The notes under the pieces were generated by a model that had not been told where the DNA came from, made no database searches, and saw nothing but the letters and a program-made list of their open reading frames with translations. The position numbers and the translations under genes are program-made. From Bacteroidales bacterium (GTDB lineage Bacteria > Bacteroidota > Bacteroidia > Bacteroidales > JAGOPY01), in assembly GCA_023229505.1 (NCBI GenBank), contig JALNZD010000014.1, forward strand, positions 1 to 64,000: 64,000 bases of DNA. Direction: 5' to 3'. Positions within the stretch are counted from its first letter, which is position 1. Each line of letters opens with the position of its first letter. Of this stretch, positions 17,091 through 25,937 are shown piece by piece.

Positions 17091-19403
17091 ATGAAACGCC
17101 TTATTCTTGCTGCCCATTTGCTTCTCATCTCTACACTTTCATTCAGTCAGACAGGTACGATAAAAGGTTTTATATATGACAAAGCTTCCGGTGAGCCGGT
17201 CATTTTCACCAATGTGTATCTTTATCAGACTTCTTATGGATCTGCGACTGACGTAAACGGTTATTTTATTATTACGAAAGTACCTGCAGGGGATTATACA
17301 CTTATGGTGACATACCTTGGATATGACACTTTAAGAATACCGGTTAGTCTTCAGGCAGGAGGTGTTATTGCCAAACAGCTTTATATGCAGGGATCTGCCA
17401 TTAATTTGGAAACCATAAACATTTCAGCTGAATACCAGGAAGCCAGGACCGAGACGAAAACTTCTGTCGTGAAGATAACCCCAAAAGATATTGGCCAGAT
17501 CCCTTCAATCGGAGGTCAGCCCGACCTCGCCCAATACCTGCAGGTGATGCCCGGGGTGGTTTTTACCGGGGACCAGGGAGGCGAATTATACATCCGTGGC
17601 GGGTCACCCATCCAGAACAAAGTCCTGCTGGATGGTGTGACGGTTTATAAAGCATTTCATTCAATCGGATTATTCAGCGTTTTTGAAACTGATATTATCC
17701 GGAATGCTGATGTGTATACCGGTGGATTCGGCGCAGAATACGGAGGCCGGATATCATCGGTGATGGACATTACAACACGGGACGGAAACCGGCAAAGGTT
17801 TGCAGGAAAAATCGGGGCGAGTACTTTCGGTGCCAACCTGCTGTTAGAGGGCCCGTTTAAAAAGGCGAAAGAAAATGGTGGAGGCAGCACGGGATTTATC
17901 CTTTCTGCTAAAGGATCATTCCTTGAGCAAAGTTCTAAGTTATTCTACAATTATATCGATACAGCAGGCCTGCCTTTTAATTTCATTGACCTGTACGGGA
18001 AAATATCTGTTCAGGCAGCCAACGGGAGTAAGATCAATTTTTATGGTTTTCATTACCGAGATAAAGTCGATGGATATAAAGCCCTTTCCGATTTTAACTG
18101 GCACAGCACGGGCGTAGGTACAAATTTCCTCGTTATTCCTGGAAGATCATCTTTTATAATGGAAGGGCATATTGCCTATTCGGATTATACGATATCTCTC
18201 GCCGAAGAAACCAGTCCGGAAAGAACCAGTTCTATTTCAGGCTTTGATGTCGGACTTGATTTTACTTACTTCCTGGGCAAAGATGAACTTAAATTCGGTA
18301 TTGAACAAATTGGTTCCAGCACGGATTATACCTTTGAAAATGCGGCCAAAATTGAAATCAAACAGGCGGAAAATACAACTGAGATCGGCCTTTATGCCAA
18401 ATATAAACTTACGGCCGGTAAGTTTCTGATTGAACCGAGTTTCAGGCTCCAATGGTATGCTTCTTTATCCACTGCTTCCCCGGAACCCAGGCTGGCAATC
18501 AAATACAATGTCACTAACCATTTCAGGCTGAAATTCGCAGGCGGGCTTTATTCCCAGAACCTGATCAGTGCCCGTTCCGACAGGGATGTGGTTAATTTGT
18601 TTTATGGTATTCTTTCAGGACCTGATAATTTACCGGATTATTTTGACGGGCACCTCAGAAAACATGCCCTGCAAAAAGCGACCCACCTGATCCTCGGGAC
18701 AGAGCTTGATATTAGCGGGAAAATATCTGTTAATTTTGAAGCTTATTACAAAATATTCAACCAGTTAACTAATTTAAATCGCAATAAGATTTATGACGAG
18801 GATAAATCTCCTGAAAAACCTGGTTTGCTCAAAGAAGATTTCATCTTAGAAAAAGGTGATGCATATGGATTAGATATAACCCTGAAGTATGACCAACGAA
18901 GGTTTTATTTCTGGATAGTTTACTCTTATGCATTTGTGAATCGTTATTATGAAGATATTGACAGTGTTCTTCAGCATTACTACCCTCACTTCGATCGCCG
19001 AAACAATATAAACCTGGTAGGAACTTATCGTTTTGGCTCCCAAATGACATGGGAACTCAGTGCCAGGTGGAACTTTGGCTCGGGATTTCCATTTACCCAG
19101 ACGCAGGGATACTATGAAAAAGTCTCATTTGATAATGGCATCTATTCTGATTATATTTCCAACAATGGAGAACTTGGCATTATTTACGGCGATCTTAATG
19201 AAGGCAGGTTGCCTACTTACCATCGGCTCGACGTGAATTTTAAAAAGAGATTTTACCTGAGCGAAGTATCAAAGATTGATATCGATCTCAGCCTGGTGAA
19301 TGTATATAAGCGGAAAAATGTGTTTTACCGTGACCGGATCACCGGCGAAATCGTCAATCAGTTGCCATTTATGCCCAGCCTGGGTATTACCTGGACCTTC
19401 TAA
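17091..19403 (+). CDS. TonB-dependent receptor with carboxypeptidase-regulatory-like domain
   Basis: A signal peptide (1-20, ending STLSFSQ) precedes a CarboxypepD_reg-like beta sandwich (about 22-105, GTIKGFIYDKASGEPVIFTN). A plug domain follows (about 120-235, with GGELYIRGGSPIQNKVLLDG and GGFGAEYGGRISSVMDI), then an outer-membrane beta-barrel to the C-terminus. At 770 residues it is shorter than SusC proteins and lacks a SusD partner, so it belongs to the general siderophore/vitamin/other receptor type. The ligand is not predictable. A TAATTTTG box at 17051-17058 could serve as -7 element. The stop is 17 bp from the convergent response-regulator stop. Confidence 0.9.
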   Translation: MKRLILAAHLLLISTLSFSQTGTIKGFIYDKASGEPVIFTNVYLYQTSYGSATDVNGYFIITKVPAGDYTLMVTYLGYDTLRIPVSLQAGGVIAKQLYMQGSAINLETINISAEYQEARTETKTSVVKITPKDIGQIPSIGGQPDLAQYLQVMPGVVFTGDQGGELYIRGGSPIQNKVLLDGVTVYKAFHSIGLFSVFETDIIRNADVYTGGFGAEYGGRISSVMDITTRDGNRQRFAGKIGASTFGANLLLEGPFKKAKENGGGSTGFILSAKGSFLEQSSKLFYNYIDTAGLPFNFIDLYGKISVQAANGSKINFYGFHYRDKVDGYKALSDFNWHSTGVGTNFLVIPGRSSFIMEGHIAYSDYTISLAEETSPERTSSISGFDVGLDFTYFLGKDELKFGIEQIGSSTDYTFENAAKIEIKQAENTTEIGLYAKYKLTAGKFLIEPSFRLQWYASLSTASPEPRLAIKYNVTNHFRLKFAGGLYSQNLISARSDRDVVNLFYGILSGPDNLPDYFDGHLRKHALQKATHLILGTELDISGKISVNFEAYYKIFNQLTNLNRNKIYDEDKSPEKPGLLKEDFILEKGDAYGLDITLKYDQRRFYFWIVYSYAFVNRYYEDIDSVLQHYYPHFDRRNNINLVGTYRFGSQMTWELSARWNFGSGFPFTQTQGYYEKVSFDNGIYSDYISNNGELGIIYGDLNEGRLPTYHRLDVNFKKRFYLSEVSKIDIDLSLVNVYKRKNVFYRDRITGEIVNQLPFMPSLGITWTF

Positions 19404-19420
19404 CAGCAGAATTGCAATCT

Positions 19421-20125
19421 TTACTTTGCTTCCAGCTTGAATCCCGTTCCATGGACGTTAGTGATATAAATGGTAGGATCTTCTTTTAAGTACTTCCGGA
19501 GTTTGGCGATAAAGACGTCCATACTGCGCCCGATAAAATAATCATCATTACCCCAGACTGATTTTAAGGCAATTTCGCGGGCAAGCAAATGGTTCCGGTT
19601 TTCATAAAGTAATTTTAAAAGGGCGTTTTCTTTGCGCGTGAGGACCCTTTCTTCTTCATCAAGCCGGAGTATCATATTTTTATGATCAAAAATATATCTT
19701 CCTATTAGGTACAATGGCTCTTCTTCCTTGACCGATGTCTGCAATTGGGCCATATAACGTTTCAGAATAGCCTGAATGCGCAGGCTGAGTTCTTCCGTGC
19801 TGAAAGGTTTCATGATATAATCATCGCATCCAAGGCGGAATCCTTTGATACGGTCCTCTTTCAGTGATTTGGCTGTAAGAAAAACAATCGGAATCGCTTC
19901 ATTGATCTTTTTAATCTCTTCGGCAAGCGTGAACCCATCCATGACCGGCATCATGATGTCGAGAATACATAAATGAAACTGGCTGTTACGGAAAGCCAGG
20001 AGACCTTCTTTTCCATTTCTGCAAAGTGTGATATCATAATTCATCATCTCGAGGTAATCCTGAAGGACAATGCTTAAATTAGGATCATCTTCAACGAGAA
20101 GAATCCGTGGTTTCGTGTTGGTCAT
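19421..20125 (-). CDS. OmpR/PhoB-type response regulator (RprY-like)
   Basis: The receiver domain (residues 7-120) has acidic pocket residues in VEDD, the phospho-acceptor Asp56 (LDIMMP), Thr84 and Lys106 (MKPFS). A winged-helix DNA-binding domain follows (about 135-234, RKENALLKLL, GNDDYFIGRSMDVFIAKLR, VHGTGFKL). It pairs with the histidine kinase upstream and overlaps it by 35 bp. The pair resembles RprXY of Bacteroides. The target genes are unknown. The neighbouring small cysteine-rich gene, divergent from the kinase, is one candidate. Confidence 0.92.
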   Translation of the reverse strand: MTNTKPRILLVEDDPNLSIVLQDYLEMMNYDITLCRNGKEGLLAFRNSQFHLCILDIMMPVMDGFTLAEEIKKINEAIPIVFLTAKSLKEDRIKGFRLGCDDYIMKPFSTEELSLRIQAILKRYMAQLQTSVKEEEPLYLIGRYIFDHKNMILRLDEEERVLTRKENALLKLLYENRNHLLAREIALKSVWGNDDYFIGRSMDVFIAKLRKYLKEDPTIYITNVHGTGFKLEAK

Positions 20126-21413
20126 AATCCTTTGCCGATTTTAAAACGAAGGGTAAATATACATCAAATCTGCTTCCCTTATTCAATTCGCTTTTTAAAT
20201 TTATATGACCACCATGGGCTTCAACAATGGTTTTGACATAGTATAATCCAATGCCAAAGCCTTTTACATTATATATGTTTCCGGTTGGGACCCGATATAG
20301 TTTTTTAAAAATCTGTTGCTGGTTTTCGAGACTTATACCAATTCCCCTGTCCTCAACTGAAATGATGAGGCCCCTATCGGTATTTTGCGTGCCTATTCTT
20401 ATCCACGGCGCTTCAGGGGAATATTTGTTCGCATTGTCAAGCAAATTTGTGATGACATTTGTCAAATGCACCTTATCAGCATAAATATGGAATTTATTCG
20501 CACAATAATGAGTCTTAATTTCCCCATTCCTTTCCTTAACGGTTAAGCCAAAATTTTCAATCACTTCATTGATAATCTCATGCACATCGATCTCTCTTTT
20601 CTTCAGTCGGAATTGTCCTCTCTCCAGCAAGGATACGCTTAGAATCTGTTCTACATGATTTTGCAACCGGGTGTTTTCATCGAAAATAATTTTAGCGTAC
20701 CGCTGAGTTCTGGCAGGATCCTCCAAGATGGATTTTTTCATGAGCATTTCACTCGCTAAAGAGATGGTTGCAATCGGGGTCTTAAACTCATGGGTCATAT
20801 TATTGATAAAATCGGATTTCATTCCCGAAACCTTCTTCTGGCGGTTAAAAATATATAGGGAATAAGGAAAGCCAATGATAAGGATTATGGCGAATATGAT
20901 AGAAAGGATAATCCAGTTCACCATCCTCATCAGGATCAGGTTTTGCTCGTCCGGGAAATAGGCTGATAATACATAATGATCAGAATCAAAGAAACCTATC
21001 ATAGGAACCTGATGGTGGGAAGAAACCAGTTCTTTCCCATAGCGTTCATAAATCCCGGTAACTATTGAACCATCCCTCAAATCTATAATAGCAAATTCAT
21101 ACCCTTTTCCGATTTTCATGCAATTGAACTCTTCACTAATCTTGAAATTAAGCAGGTTAAGGTTCAGATCATGGATATCCGGCAAATTAGCAGGTGGATT
21201 TTCCATATTGGAACCGGATTTTTTTCCAGACTTTTTCAACTCGAAATTCAGCATCTGGTCCGAAACCCCCTTTAATGCAATCCTCACACTGCCGGTGAAC
21301 TGCTCATCCATCAGGTTGTAAGCCTCCCTCACATAATATATCTGCGTGAAGAAAATTCCCAGCAATGCTATGGAGTTTATTAAGATGATCAGCTGAAAAA
21401 GATTCTTCTTCAT
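20091..21413 (-). CDS. Two-component sensor histidine kinase (RprX-like)
   Basis: Two transmembrane helices (about 7-29 and 166-188) flank a periplasmic sensor region of about 135 residues. No clear HAMP domain is seen. The dimerisation/phospho-acceptor motif NNMTHEFKTPI (His208) and HATPase boxes (DNANKYS, VEDRGIGI, KGFGIGLYY) are intact. Its 3' end overlaps the response regulator by 35 bp, ensuring coupled synthesis. The ligand is unknown. The upstream region (21414-21555) is divergent and carries a good promoter for the small cysteine-rich protein gene. Confidence 0.92.
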   Translation of the reverse strand: MKKNLFQLIILINSIALLGIFFTQIYYVREAYNLMDEQFTGSVRIALKGVSDQMLNFELKKSGKKSGSNMENPPANLPDIHDLNLNLLNFKISEEFNCMKIGKGYEFAIIDLRDGSIVTGIYERYGKELVSSHHQVPMIGFFDSDHYVLSAYFPDEQNLILMRMVNWIILSIIFAIILIIGFPYSLYIFNRQKKVSGMKSDFINNMTHEFKTPIATISLASEMLMKKSILEDPARTQRYAKIIFDENTRLQNHVEQILSVSLLERGQFRLKKREIDVHEIINEVIENFGLTVKERNGEIKTHYCANKFHIYADKVHLTNVITNLLDNANKYSPEAPWIRIGTQNTDRGLIISVEDRGIGISLENQQQIFKKLYRVPTGNIYNVKGFGIGLYYVKTIVEAHGGHINLKSELNKGSRFDVYLPFVLKSAKDYDQHETTDSSR

Positions 21414-21489
21414 TTAGTTAAAATATGCGGAAATTTAAAGATAATTAAATGTTAACATATAATTAACAGTTTTTAACAACCGTTTAACA

Positions 21490-21518
21490 TTGGATGTATG
21501 GAATAGATGCTATATTTG
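21490..21518 (+). promoter_or_regulatory. Bacteroidota-type promoter of the cysteine-rich small protein gene
   Basis: TTG at 21490-21492, an 18-bp spacer and a perfect -7 element TATATTTG at 21511-21518 match the primary sigma consensus of the phylum. The start codon lies 37 bp downstream. This is one of the best promoter matches in the window. Confidence 0.55.
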
Positions 21519-21555
21519 CTTCAGAAAACATAATTAATATTATAAATTCAAAAGT

Positions 21556-21852
21556 ATGAAAAAACTCGTTCTATTTCTCGCAATTATCGGCTTTGTGGCT
21601 TTTGGCGCCTTAAGCATTCAGAATCTTGTAGCATCTTCCACGCAGGTTGAAATGGTAAAGTTCGATAAGGACCCCAAAAAAGCCAGTGACAAGAAGGTCT
21701 CAGAATCTAAAGACACAAAGACTGAAGCTAAAACTACAGAAGCCGATGCTAAAGATTGTCCTTCAACTTGTTCAGATAAGTCAGCTTCTTCCAAATCATG
21801 TTGTGATAAGGAAAAAGAAAGTTGTTCAAAATCATGTCCTGATAAAAAGTAA
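21556..21852 (+). CDS. Small exported Lys/Ser/Cys-rich protein, six cysteines in the C-terminal 31 residues
   Basis: I do not recognise a named family. An N-terminal signal or anchor (residues 1-26, MKKLVLFLAIIGFVAFGALS) is followed by a low-complexity Lys/Ser/Glu linker (about 36-66) and a tail with Cys68, 72, 82, 83, 90 and 94. Single or double cysteines are spaced by Ser, Lys and Asp, reminiscent of metal-binding or disulfide-rich peptides. It has its own strong promoter and terminator, so it is a monocistronic unit. It is divergent from a two-component system and precedes an OsmC-family gene. Metal or thiol-stress binding is plausible but unproven. Confidence 0.7.
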   Translation: MKKLVLFLAIIGFVAFGALSIQNLVASSTQVEMVKFDKDPKKASDKKVSESKDTKTEAKTTEADAKDCPSTCSDKSASSKSCCDKEKESCSKSCPDKK

Positions 21853-21881
21853 GAATTTTTCTTTAATTAATTTGGTTTTTG

Positions 21882-21911
21882 GCCTTCCGTAGCGATGTGG
21901 AAGGCTTTTTT
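21882..21911 (+). terminator. Rho-independent terminator
   Basis: A 7-bp perfect stem GCCTTCC (21882-21888) / GGAAGGC (21899-21905) is followed by TTTTTT (21906-21911). It ends the cysteine-rich small protein transcript and lies 39 bp before the OsmC start. Confidence 0.75.
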
Positions 21912-21950
21912 ATTGAATGAAGATCACTAATTTAGCTGAATAATAATCAA

Positions 21951-22388
21951 GTGGAAACAGCCAAAACTATTTATCGGGGCGATCTCAGGACAGAGGCGCT
22001 TCATGTACAATCCGGTGTAACGATTACTACGGATGCACCCTTGGATAACCAGGGCAAAGGTGAGTTCTTTTCACCAACTGATCTTGTGGCAACAGCGCTG
22101 GGAAGCTGCATGCTTACTATTATTGGTATTGCTGCACGAACACACGGTTTTAGCATTGATGGGACTGAAGCGGCTATAACTAAATTGATGCTTTCCAATC
22201 CGAGAAGAATAGAAGCGGTGAGAATTGAGTTTAATTTTCCAGACTTTGCTTATTCGGATAAACAAAAAGAAATTATCGAAAGAGCAGGCCGCACCTGCCC
22301 GGTTGCACTGAGCCTACACCCGGATTTAAAGCAGAATATTACTTTCAATTTTAAGAGTCAGGACTCAGAATTAAAAATTAAAAATTAA
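21951..22388 (+). CDS. OsmC/Ohr-family protein
   Basis: The start is a GTG codon, with no better ATG nearby. The fold signature is complete: SPTDLVATALGSCMLTI with Cys53 and RTCPVALSL with Cys116, the pair used for peroxide reduction in OsmC/Ohr enzymes. The length of 145 is typical of the YhfA-like small OsmC branch. It probably detoxifies organic hydroperoxides in the cytoplasm or has a related thiol role. It faces dtd tail-to-tail across 45 bp of AT-rich repeat-like sequence. Confidence 0.88.
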   Translation: METAKTIYRGDLRTEALHVQSGVTITTDAPLDNQGKGEFFSPTDLVATALGSCMLTIIGIAARTHGFSIDGTEAAITKLMLSNPRRIEAVRIEFNFPDFAYSDKQKEIIERAGRTCPVALSLHPDLKQNITFNFKSQDSELKIKN

Positions 22389-22400
22389 AATCCCCAACTT

Positions 22401-22418
22401 AACATTCAACATTTAAAA
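22401..22418. repeat. AT-rich intergenic repeat, copy 1
   Basis: AACATTCAACATTTAAAA lies between the convergent OsmC and dtd genes and recurs in related form at 48019-48050. It belongs to simple TTAAAATTCAACATT-type intergenic sequence. No coding potential is seen. Confidence 0.4.
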
Positions 22419-22433
22419 CTTAAAATTAAATTT

Positions 22434-22886
22434 TTATTCCCTTGACTTGCTGTCGATAATAATAGTGACCGGCCCGTCATTGATAAGCTGAATCTGCATC
22501 ATGGCGCCGAATTCCCCGGTTTTAACGTCTTTTCCCAGATCAGAACTTAATTGCTTTACAAATTTCTCATAAAGCGGAATAGCGGTTTCAGGCCTGGCTG
22601 CGTGGATATAAGATGGCCTGTTCCCTTTCTTTGTGCTGGCATGCAGGGTAAACTGACTTATTACCAATATTTCACCATTTACTTCCATAACCGGAAGATT
22701 CATTACCCCGCCGGTATCATTGAAAATCCTCATCCTGCAGATCTTTCCGCAAAGCCACCCGATATCTTCCTGTCCGTCAGATTCTTCAATACCTAATAAA
22801 ACAAGTAAACCTGGACCAATCCGGCTCTTTAAATTACCGCCAATGCTGACGCTGGCTTGTGTAACCCGTTGGATAACTGCTCTCAT
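22434..22886 (-). CDS. dtd: D-aminoacyl-tRNA deacylase
   Basis: DTD hydrolyses D-aminoacyl-tRNAs (and glycyl-tRNAAla), proofreading translation chirality in the cytoplasm. The protein starts MRAVIQRVTQASV, has SQFTLHAS (the SQFTLxA active-site strand) and ends with NDGPVTIIID, containing the invariant Gly-Pro motif. The length of 150 is canonical. It is transcribed divergently from pdxJ, with about 100 bp between the chosen starts. Confidence 0.96.
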   Translation of the reverse strand: MRAVIQRVTQASVSIGGNLKSRIGPGLLVLLGIEESDGQEDIGWLCGKICRMRIFNDTGGVMNLPVMEVNGEILVISQFTLHASTKKGNRPSYIHAARPETAIPLYEKFVKQLSSDLGKDVKTGEFGAMMQIQLINDGPVTIIIDSKSRE

Positions 22887-22987
22887 GATATTTCAAAGTT
22901 CGTGAAGATTTGCCAATCAGCAACCATCACCCTTTAAATTTATTAGCTTTGCTTTCCGGTATCAATATTATTTACTATTCAGGACTT

Positions 22988-23710
22988 ATGGTTCGTTTGA
23001 GTGTTAATATCAATAAAATTGCCACGTTACGCAATGCCAGGGGCGGCAATGTGCCCGATGTTGTGAAAGCAGCCCTGGATTGTGAAAGATTCGGCGCCCA
23101 GGGAATTACCGTTCATCCCCGGCCGGATGAGCGTCATATCCGGTTCCTGGATGCACGGGACCTGAAGCCATTACTCAAGACCGAATTCAACATTGAAGGG
23201 AACCCAACCCCGGATTTTATCAAGCTGGTGCTGGAGATTATCCCTGCCCAGGTGACTCTCGTTCCTGACACTGCCGGCCAGCTTACATCTGATCACGGCT
23301 GGGACACGATTAAGAACCTCGGAAAACTCAGGGAAATCATCGCTGAATTTCATCGTTCAGGCATAAGAACTTCCATTTTTTTAGATCCTGATGTTAAAAT
23401 GATTGAGTATGCGCAGGCAACGGGTACTGACAGAATTGAGCTATACACTGAAAGCTTCGCGAAGGAATTCCCGAAAAACAGGGATGTAGCCATCCTTCCG
23501 TATGCAGAAGCGGCAAATGCAGCGCAGAAGCTAGGTCTTGGGCTCAATGCAGGTCATGATCTCAATCTCGATAATTTGAATTATTTCGCCGCGAATATTC
23601 CGGGGTTACTGGAGGTTTCCATTGGCCATGCCTTGATTTGTGATGCTCTTTATTTTGGGTTGGAGAATGCCATTCAACTTTACCTGCGGCAGTTAAAACA
23701 TACATTTTAA
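22988..23710 (+). CDS. pdxJ: Pyridoxine 5'-phosphate synthase
   Basis: PdxJ condenses 1-deoxyxylulose 5-phosphate with 3-amino-2-oxopropyl phosphate to pyridoxine 5'-phosphate in the DXP-dependent vitamin B6 pathway. The start at 22988 gives MVRLSVNINKIATLRNARGG, the canonical N-terminus. An upstream in-frame ATG at 22910 would add 26 unrelated residues. The phosphate and active-site motif TVHPRPDERHI (41-51), IELYTE and GLNAGHDLN are present in the TIM barrel. The length of 241 is typical. The alpha/beta hydrolase follows after 18 bp, probably on the same transcript. Confidence 0.96.
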   Translation: MVRLSVNINKIATLRNARGGNVPDVVKAALDCERFGAQGITVHPRPDERHIRFLDARDLKPLLKTEFNIEGNPTPDFIKLVLEIIPAQVTLVPDTAGQLTSDHGWDTIKNLGKLREIIAEFHRSGIRTSIFLDPDVKMIEYAQATGTDRIELYTESFAKEFPKNRDVAILPYAEAANAAQKLGLGLNAGHDLNLDNLNYFAANIPGLLEVSIGHALICDALYFGLENAIQLYLRQLKHTF

Positions 23711-23728
23711 TCTTAGGATCAATACCTG

Positions 23729-24502
23729 ATGGATCTTTTTTACAGGGAATATGGAGAAGGACAGCCTATAGTCATTCTTCACGGATTACTGGGGATTTCC
23801 GATAATTGGGTGGGTATTGCCAGGAAGATTGCTGAGGAAGGATACAGGGTGTTGATCCCGGATCAGCGCAATCATGGGCAATCGCCGCAACATCCAGTCT
23901 TCAATTATTATGCTCTGACGGATGATATCTCGGAATTCATTGAAACAAAAAGTTTAGACAAGCCCATCATCCTGGGTCACTCAATGGGTGGAAAGGTCGC
24001 GATGCGCTACACGCTGGAAAATCCTAATTCAGTGAGCAGGATAATTATTGTCGATACCAGCCTCAGAACGTACGTCAGGTTTGATTACCATCTTAAGTTT
24101 ATCGATGCAATGCTTTCAGTTGATTTCAGCCGGTCAGGCAGCCGGCAGGAAGTTGAAAAGGTGCTTTCAGAGAAAATCAGCGATGAACGCCTGGTTCAAT
24201 TCCTGTTGAAGAATCTTTATTGGAAGGAGAAAAATCTTTTGGCATGGCGGCCTAACCTGCAGGCAATCAGCTATCACATTGAGGCAATGTATGACGGGGT
24301 TTTTTATTCGACCCGTTTTGAAAAACCGGCCCTTTTTATCAGGGGAGGCAAATCAGATTACATCCTTGAGGAGGATTATACGGCCATTTATCAGAATTTT
24401 CCTCAGGCGATTATCAGGACCATTGAAAATGGCACTCACTGGGTCCATGCCGATGAGCCTGCAGAATTCTATCGCCTGTTATTAGAATTTTTAAAATCCT
24501 GA
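23729..24502 (+). CDS. Alpha/beta-fold hydrolase (YbfF-like esterase)
   Basis: The alpha/beta hydrolase fold is shown by the oxyanion motif LHGLLG, PDQRNHGQSP, the nucleophile elbow GHSMGGK (Ser85) and a late His in NGTHWVHADEP. The RNHG.S motif is the hallmark of the YbfF/ABHD11-like short-chain acyl-ester or acyl-CoA hydrolases. The substrate is unknown. It follows pdxJ by 18 bp and converges on tatC with 6 bp between the stops. Confidence 0.85.
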   Translation: MDLFYREYGEGQPIVILHGLLGISDNWVGIARKIAEEGYRVLIPDQRNHGQSPQHPVFNYYALTDDISEFIETKSLDKPIILGHSMGGKVAMRYTLENPNSVSRIIIVDTSLRTYVRFDYHLKFIDAMLSVDFSRSGSRQEVEKVLSEKISDERLVQFLLKNLYWKEKNLLAWRPNLQAISYHIEAMYDGVFYSTRFEKPALFIRGGKSDYILEEDYTAIYQNFPQAIIRTIENGTHWVHADEPAEFYRLLLEFLKS

Positions 24503-24508
24503 ATGCCT

Positions 24509-25351
24509 TTAACCAGCAAATTTAGCCGTTTGTTTTTTATATACCCTTACCGAAACAAAGATGCTGAATTCGTAAAGCCCCATCAGCGGGATGGTAACAA
24601 GTATCTGGCTGAAAACATCAGGCGGGGTAATAATAGCAGCAATTGTGAGCAGGATGACCAGCACATATTTCCGGTTCTTTTTCATGAATGCAGGTGTCAG
24701 GATGCCCACTTTTGTAAGGAAGAAAACAATAATGGGCAATTCAAACACTAAGCCGCATGCCAGGGTAACAGATACGACAGTGCTGATATATGAACTCAGC
24801 GTAATGGTATTGGTGACCGCAGTGCTCACCTGGTAGGATGAAAAAAAGTTGATGGTAAGAGGGACAATAAGATAATAGCTGAAGAGCATGCCAATAATAA
24901 ACAGAATAGAGCTATACACAACCGCACCTTGTGAATATTTTTTTTCATTGGGTAAAAGGGCAGGCCTGATAAAACTCCATATTTCCCATAACAGGTAAGG
25001 AATAGCAATTACAACAGCTGCCATCATCGAAACATAGACATGGGTCATGAACTGCCCGGACATCTGGATATTAACGATTTCCATGGGGACGGTGCCCATA
25101 CATAAATCCAGGGAAAGCCATCTGCCTATCGCACAGAAAGCCCGGTAAGTAATAAAATCGGGATCTTTCGGAGCCAGGAGGATTTCATCAAAAATAAATC
25201 TGCGCATTATAAAAGCTGCGATTGCCAGCAGGAGCAGTATAATGACTGACCTGACCAGATGCCATCGCAGCTCTTCAAGGTGCTCCCAGAAGCTCATCTC
25301 CTTTTCGGGAGATTTTTCGCCTTTCTTTTTATTTGAAGTTTCTTCAGCCAT
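24509..25351 (-). CDS. tatC: Sec-independent protein translocase TatC
   Basis: TatC is the multispanning receptor that recognises twin-arginine signal peptides of folded proteins. The cytoplasmic N-terminal motif FWEHLEELRWHL, six transmembrane helices, and conserved charged residues in the loops are visible (ILTPAFMKKNRKYVLV, then a PPDVFSQ loop). At 280 residues it is slightly long because of the loop around residues 60-100, which is common in Bacteroidota. A tatA gene is not seen nearby. It lies 59 bp downstream of the sulfur-relay cassette on the same strand. Confidence 0.93.
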   Translation of the reverse strand: MAEETSNKKKGEKSPEKEMSFWEHLEELRWHLVRSVIILLLLAIAAFIMRRFIFDEILLAPKDPDFITYRAFCAIGRWLSLDLCMGTVPMEIVNIQMSGQFMTHVYVSMMAAVVIAIPYLLWEIWSFIRPALLPNEKKYSQGAVVYSSILFIIGMLFSYYLIVPLTINFFSSYQVSTAVTNTITLSSYISTVVSVTLACGLVFELPIIVFFLTKVGILTPAFMKKNRKYVLVILLTIAAIITPPDVFSQILVTIPLMGLYEFSIFVSVRVYKKQTAKFAG

Positions 25352-25410
25352 TCCTGGTAAATTCAGGCAAAATTAGTAAAAAGGAAGGCTTTATGGAGAA
25401 TAAAAATTCA

Positions 25411-25914
25411 TCAGGTAAAGATGATCTGTGAGCCTTCTCCACCTGCTAATTCATAAAACTCGCCGACAGTAATAATTCCTTTTACATGTTCACTCAGATC
25501 TTCTTTGCGAACTTTGAACATATCTGCAGCTAACTTGCAGGCATAAAGATTGCCACCTCCGGCTACAAACAATTCGATGAATTCGCTGACCGGCGGAACA
25601 TCCAACTTGTCCATCTGTTTTTTCATCATGGATGAAACCATCGCTTCCATGCCAGGTATTACACCCAGCCAGGTCGGCATACGAGCCCCACCAGGAAGTC
25701 TCATCGCAGGATTGCCTACGACACCCGTATGTAGTTTATCCATCCTTCTTTTCATGATGGCTTCAAGACCGAAAAAGGTGAAGAAAAGGTTCGCTTCTAT
25801 TCCCTCCATTACGGCGCCGTTCCCCATCACAAAAGCTGCATAAACATCTTCAAGAGATCCTTTTGCACAGATGATGGAAACTTTCTTAATCGGATTTGAT
25901 TTTACATTACTCAT
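25411..25914 (-). CDS. DsrE/DsrF/DrsH-like sulfur-relay protein
   Basis: The protein has the DsrE-like fold (KKVSIICAKGSLEDVYAAFVMGNGA at the N-terminus gives the first beta-alpha unit). A single conserved cysteine late in the protein, Cys126 in NLYACKLAADMF, is the likely persulfide-carrying residue. At 167 residues it resembles the membrane-proximal DsrE2-type proteins, with a Met-rich variable middle (about 85-102). It is the last gene of a four-gene cassette with an SQR-like flavoprotein, DUF1641 and a DsrC/TusE homologue, so it probably passes sulfane sulfur among them. The specific acceptor is inferred. Confidence 0.85.
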   Translation of the reverse strand: MSNVKSNPIKKVSIICAKGSLEDVYAAFVMGNGAVMEGIEANLFFTFFGLEAIMKRRMDKLHTGVVGNPAMRLPGGARMPTWLGVIPGMEAMVSSMMKKQMDKLDVPPVSEFIELFVAGGGNLYACKLAADMFKVRKEDLSEHVKGIITVGEFYELAGGEGSQIIFT

Positions 25915-25937
25915 AATAGTTTTTTGTTATTAGATTG

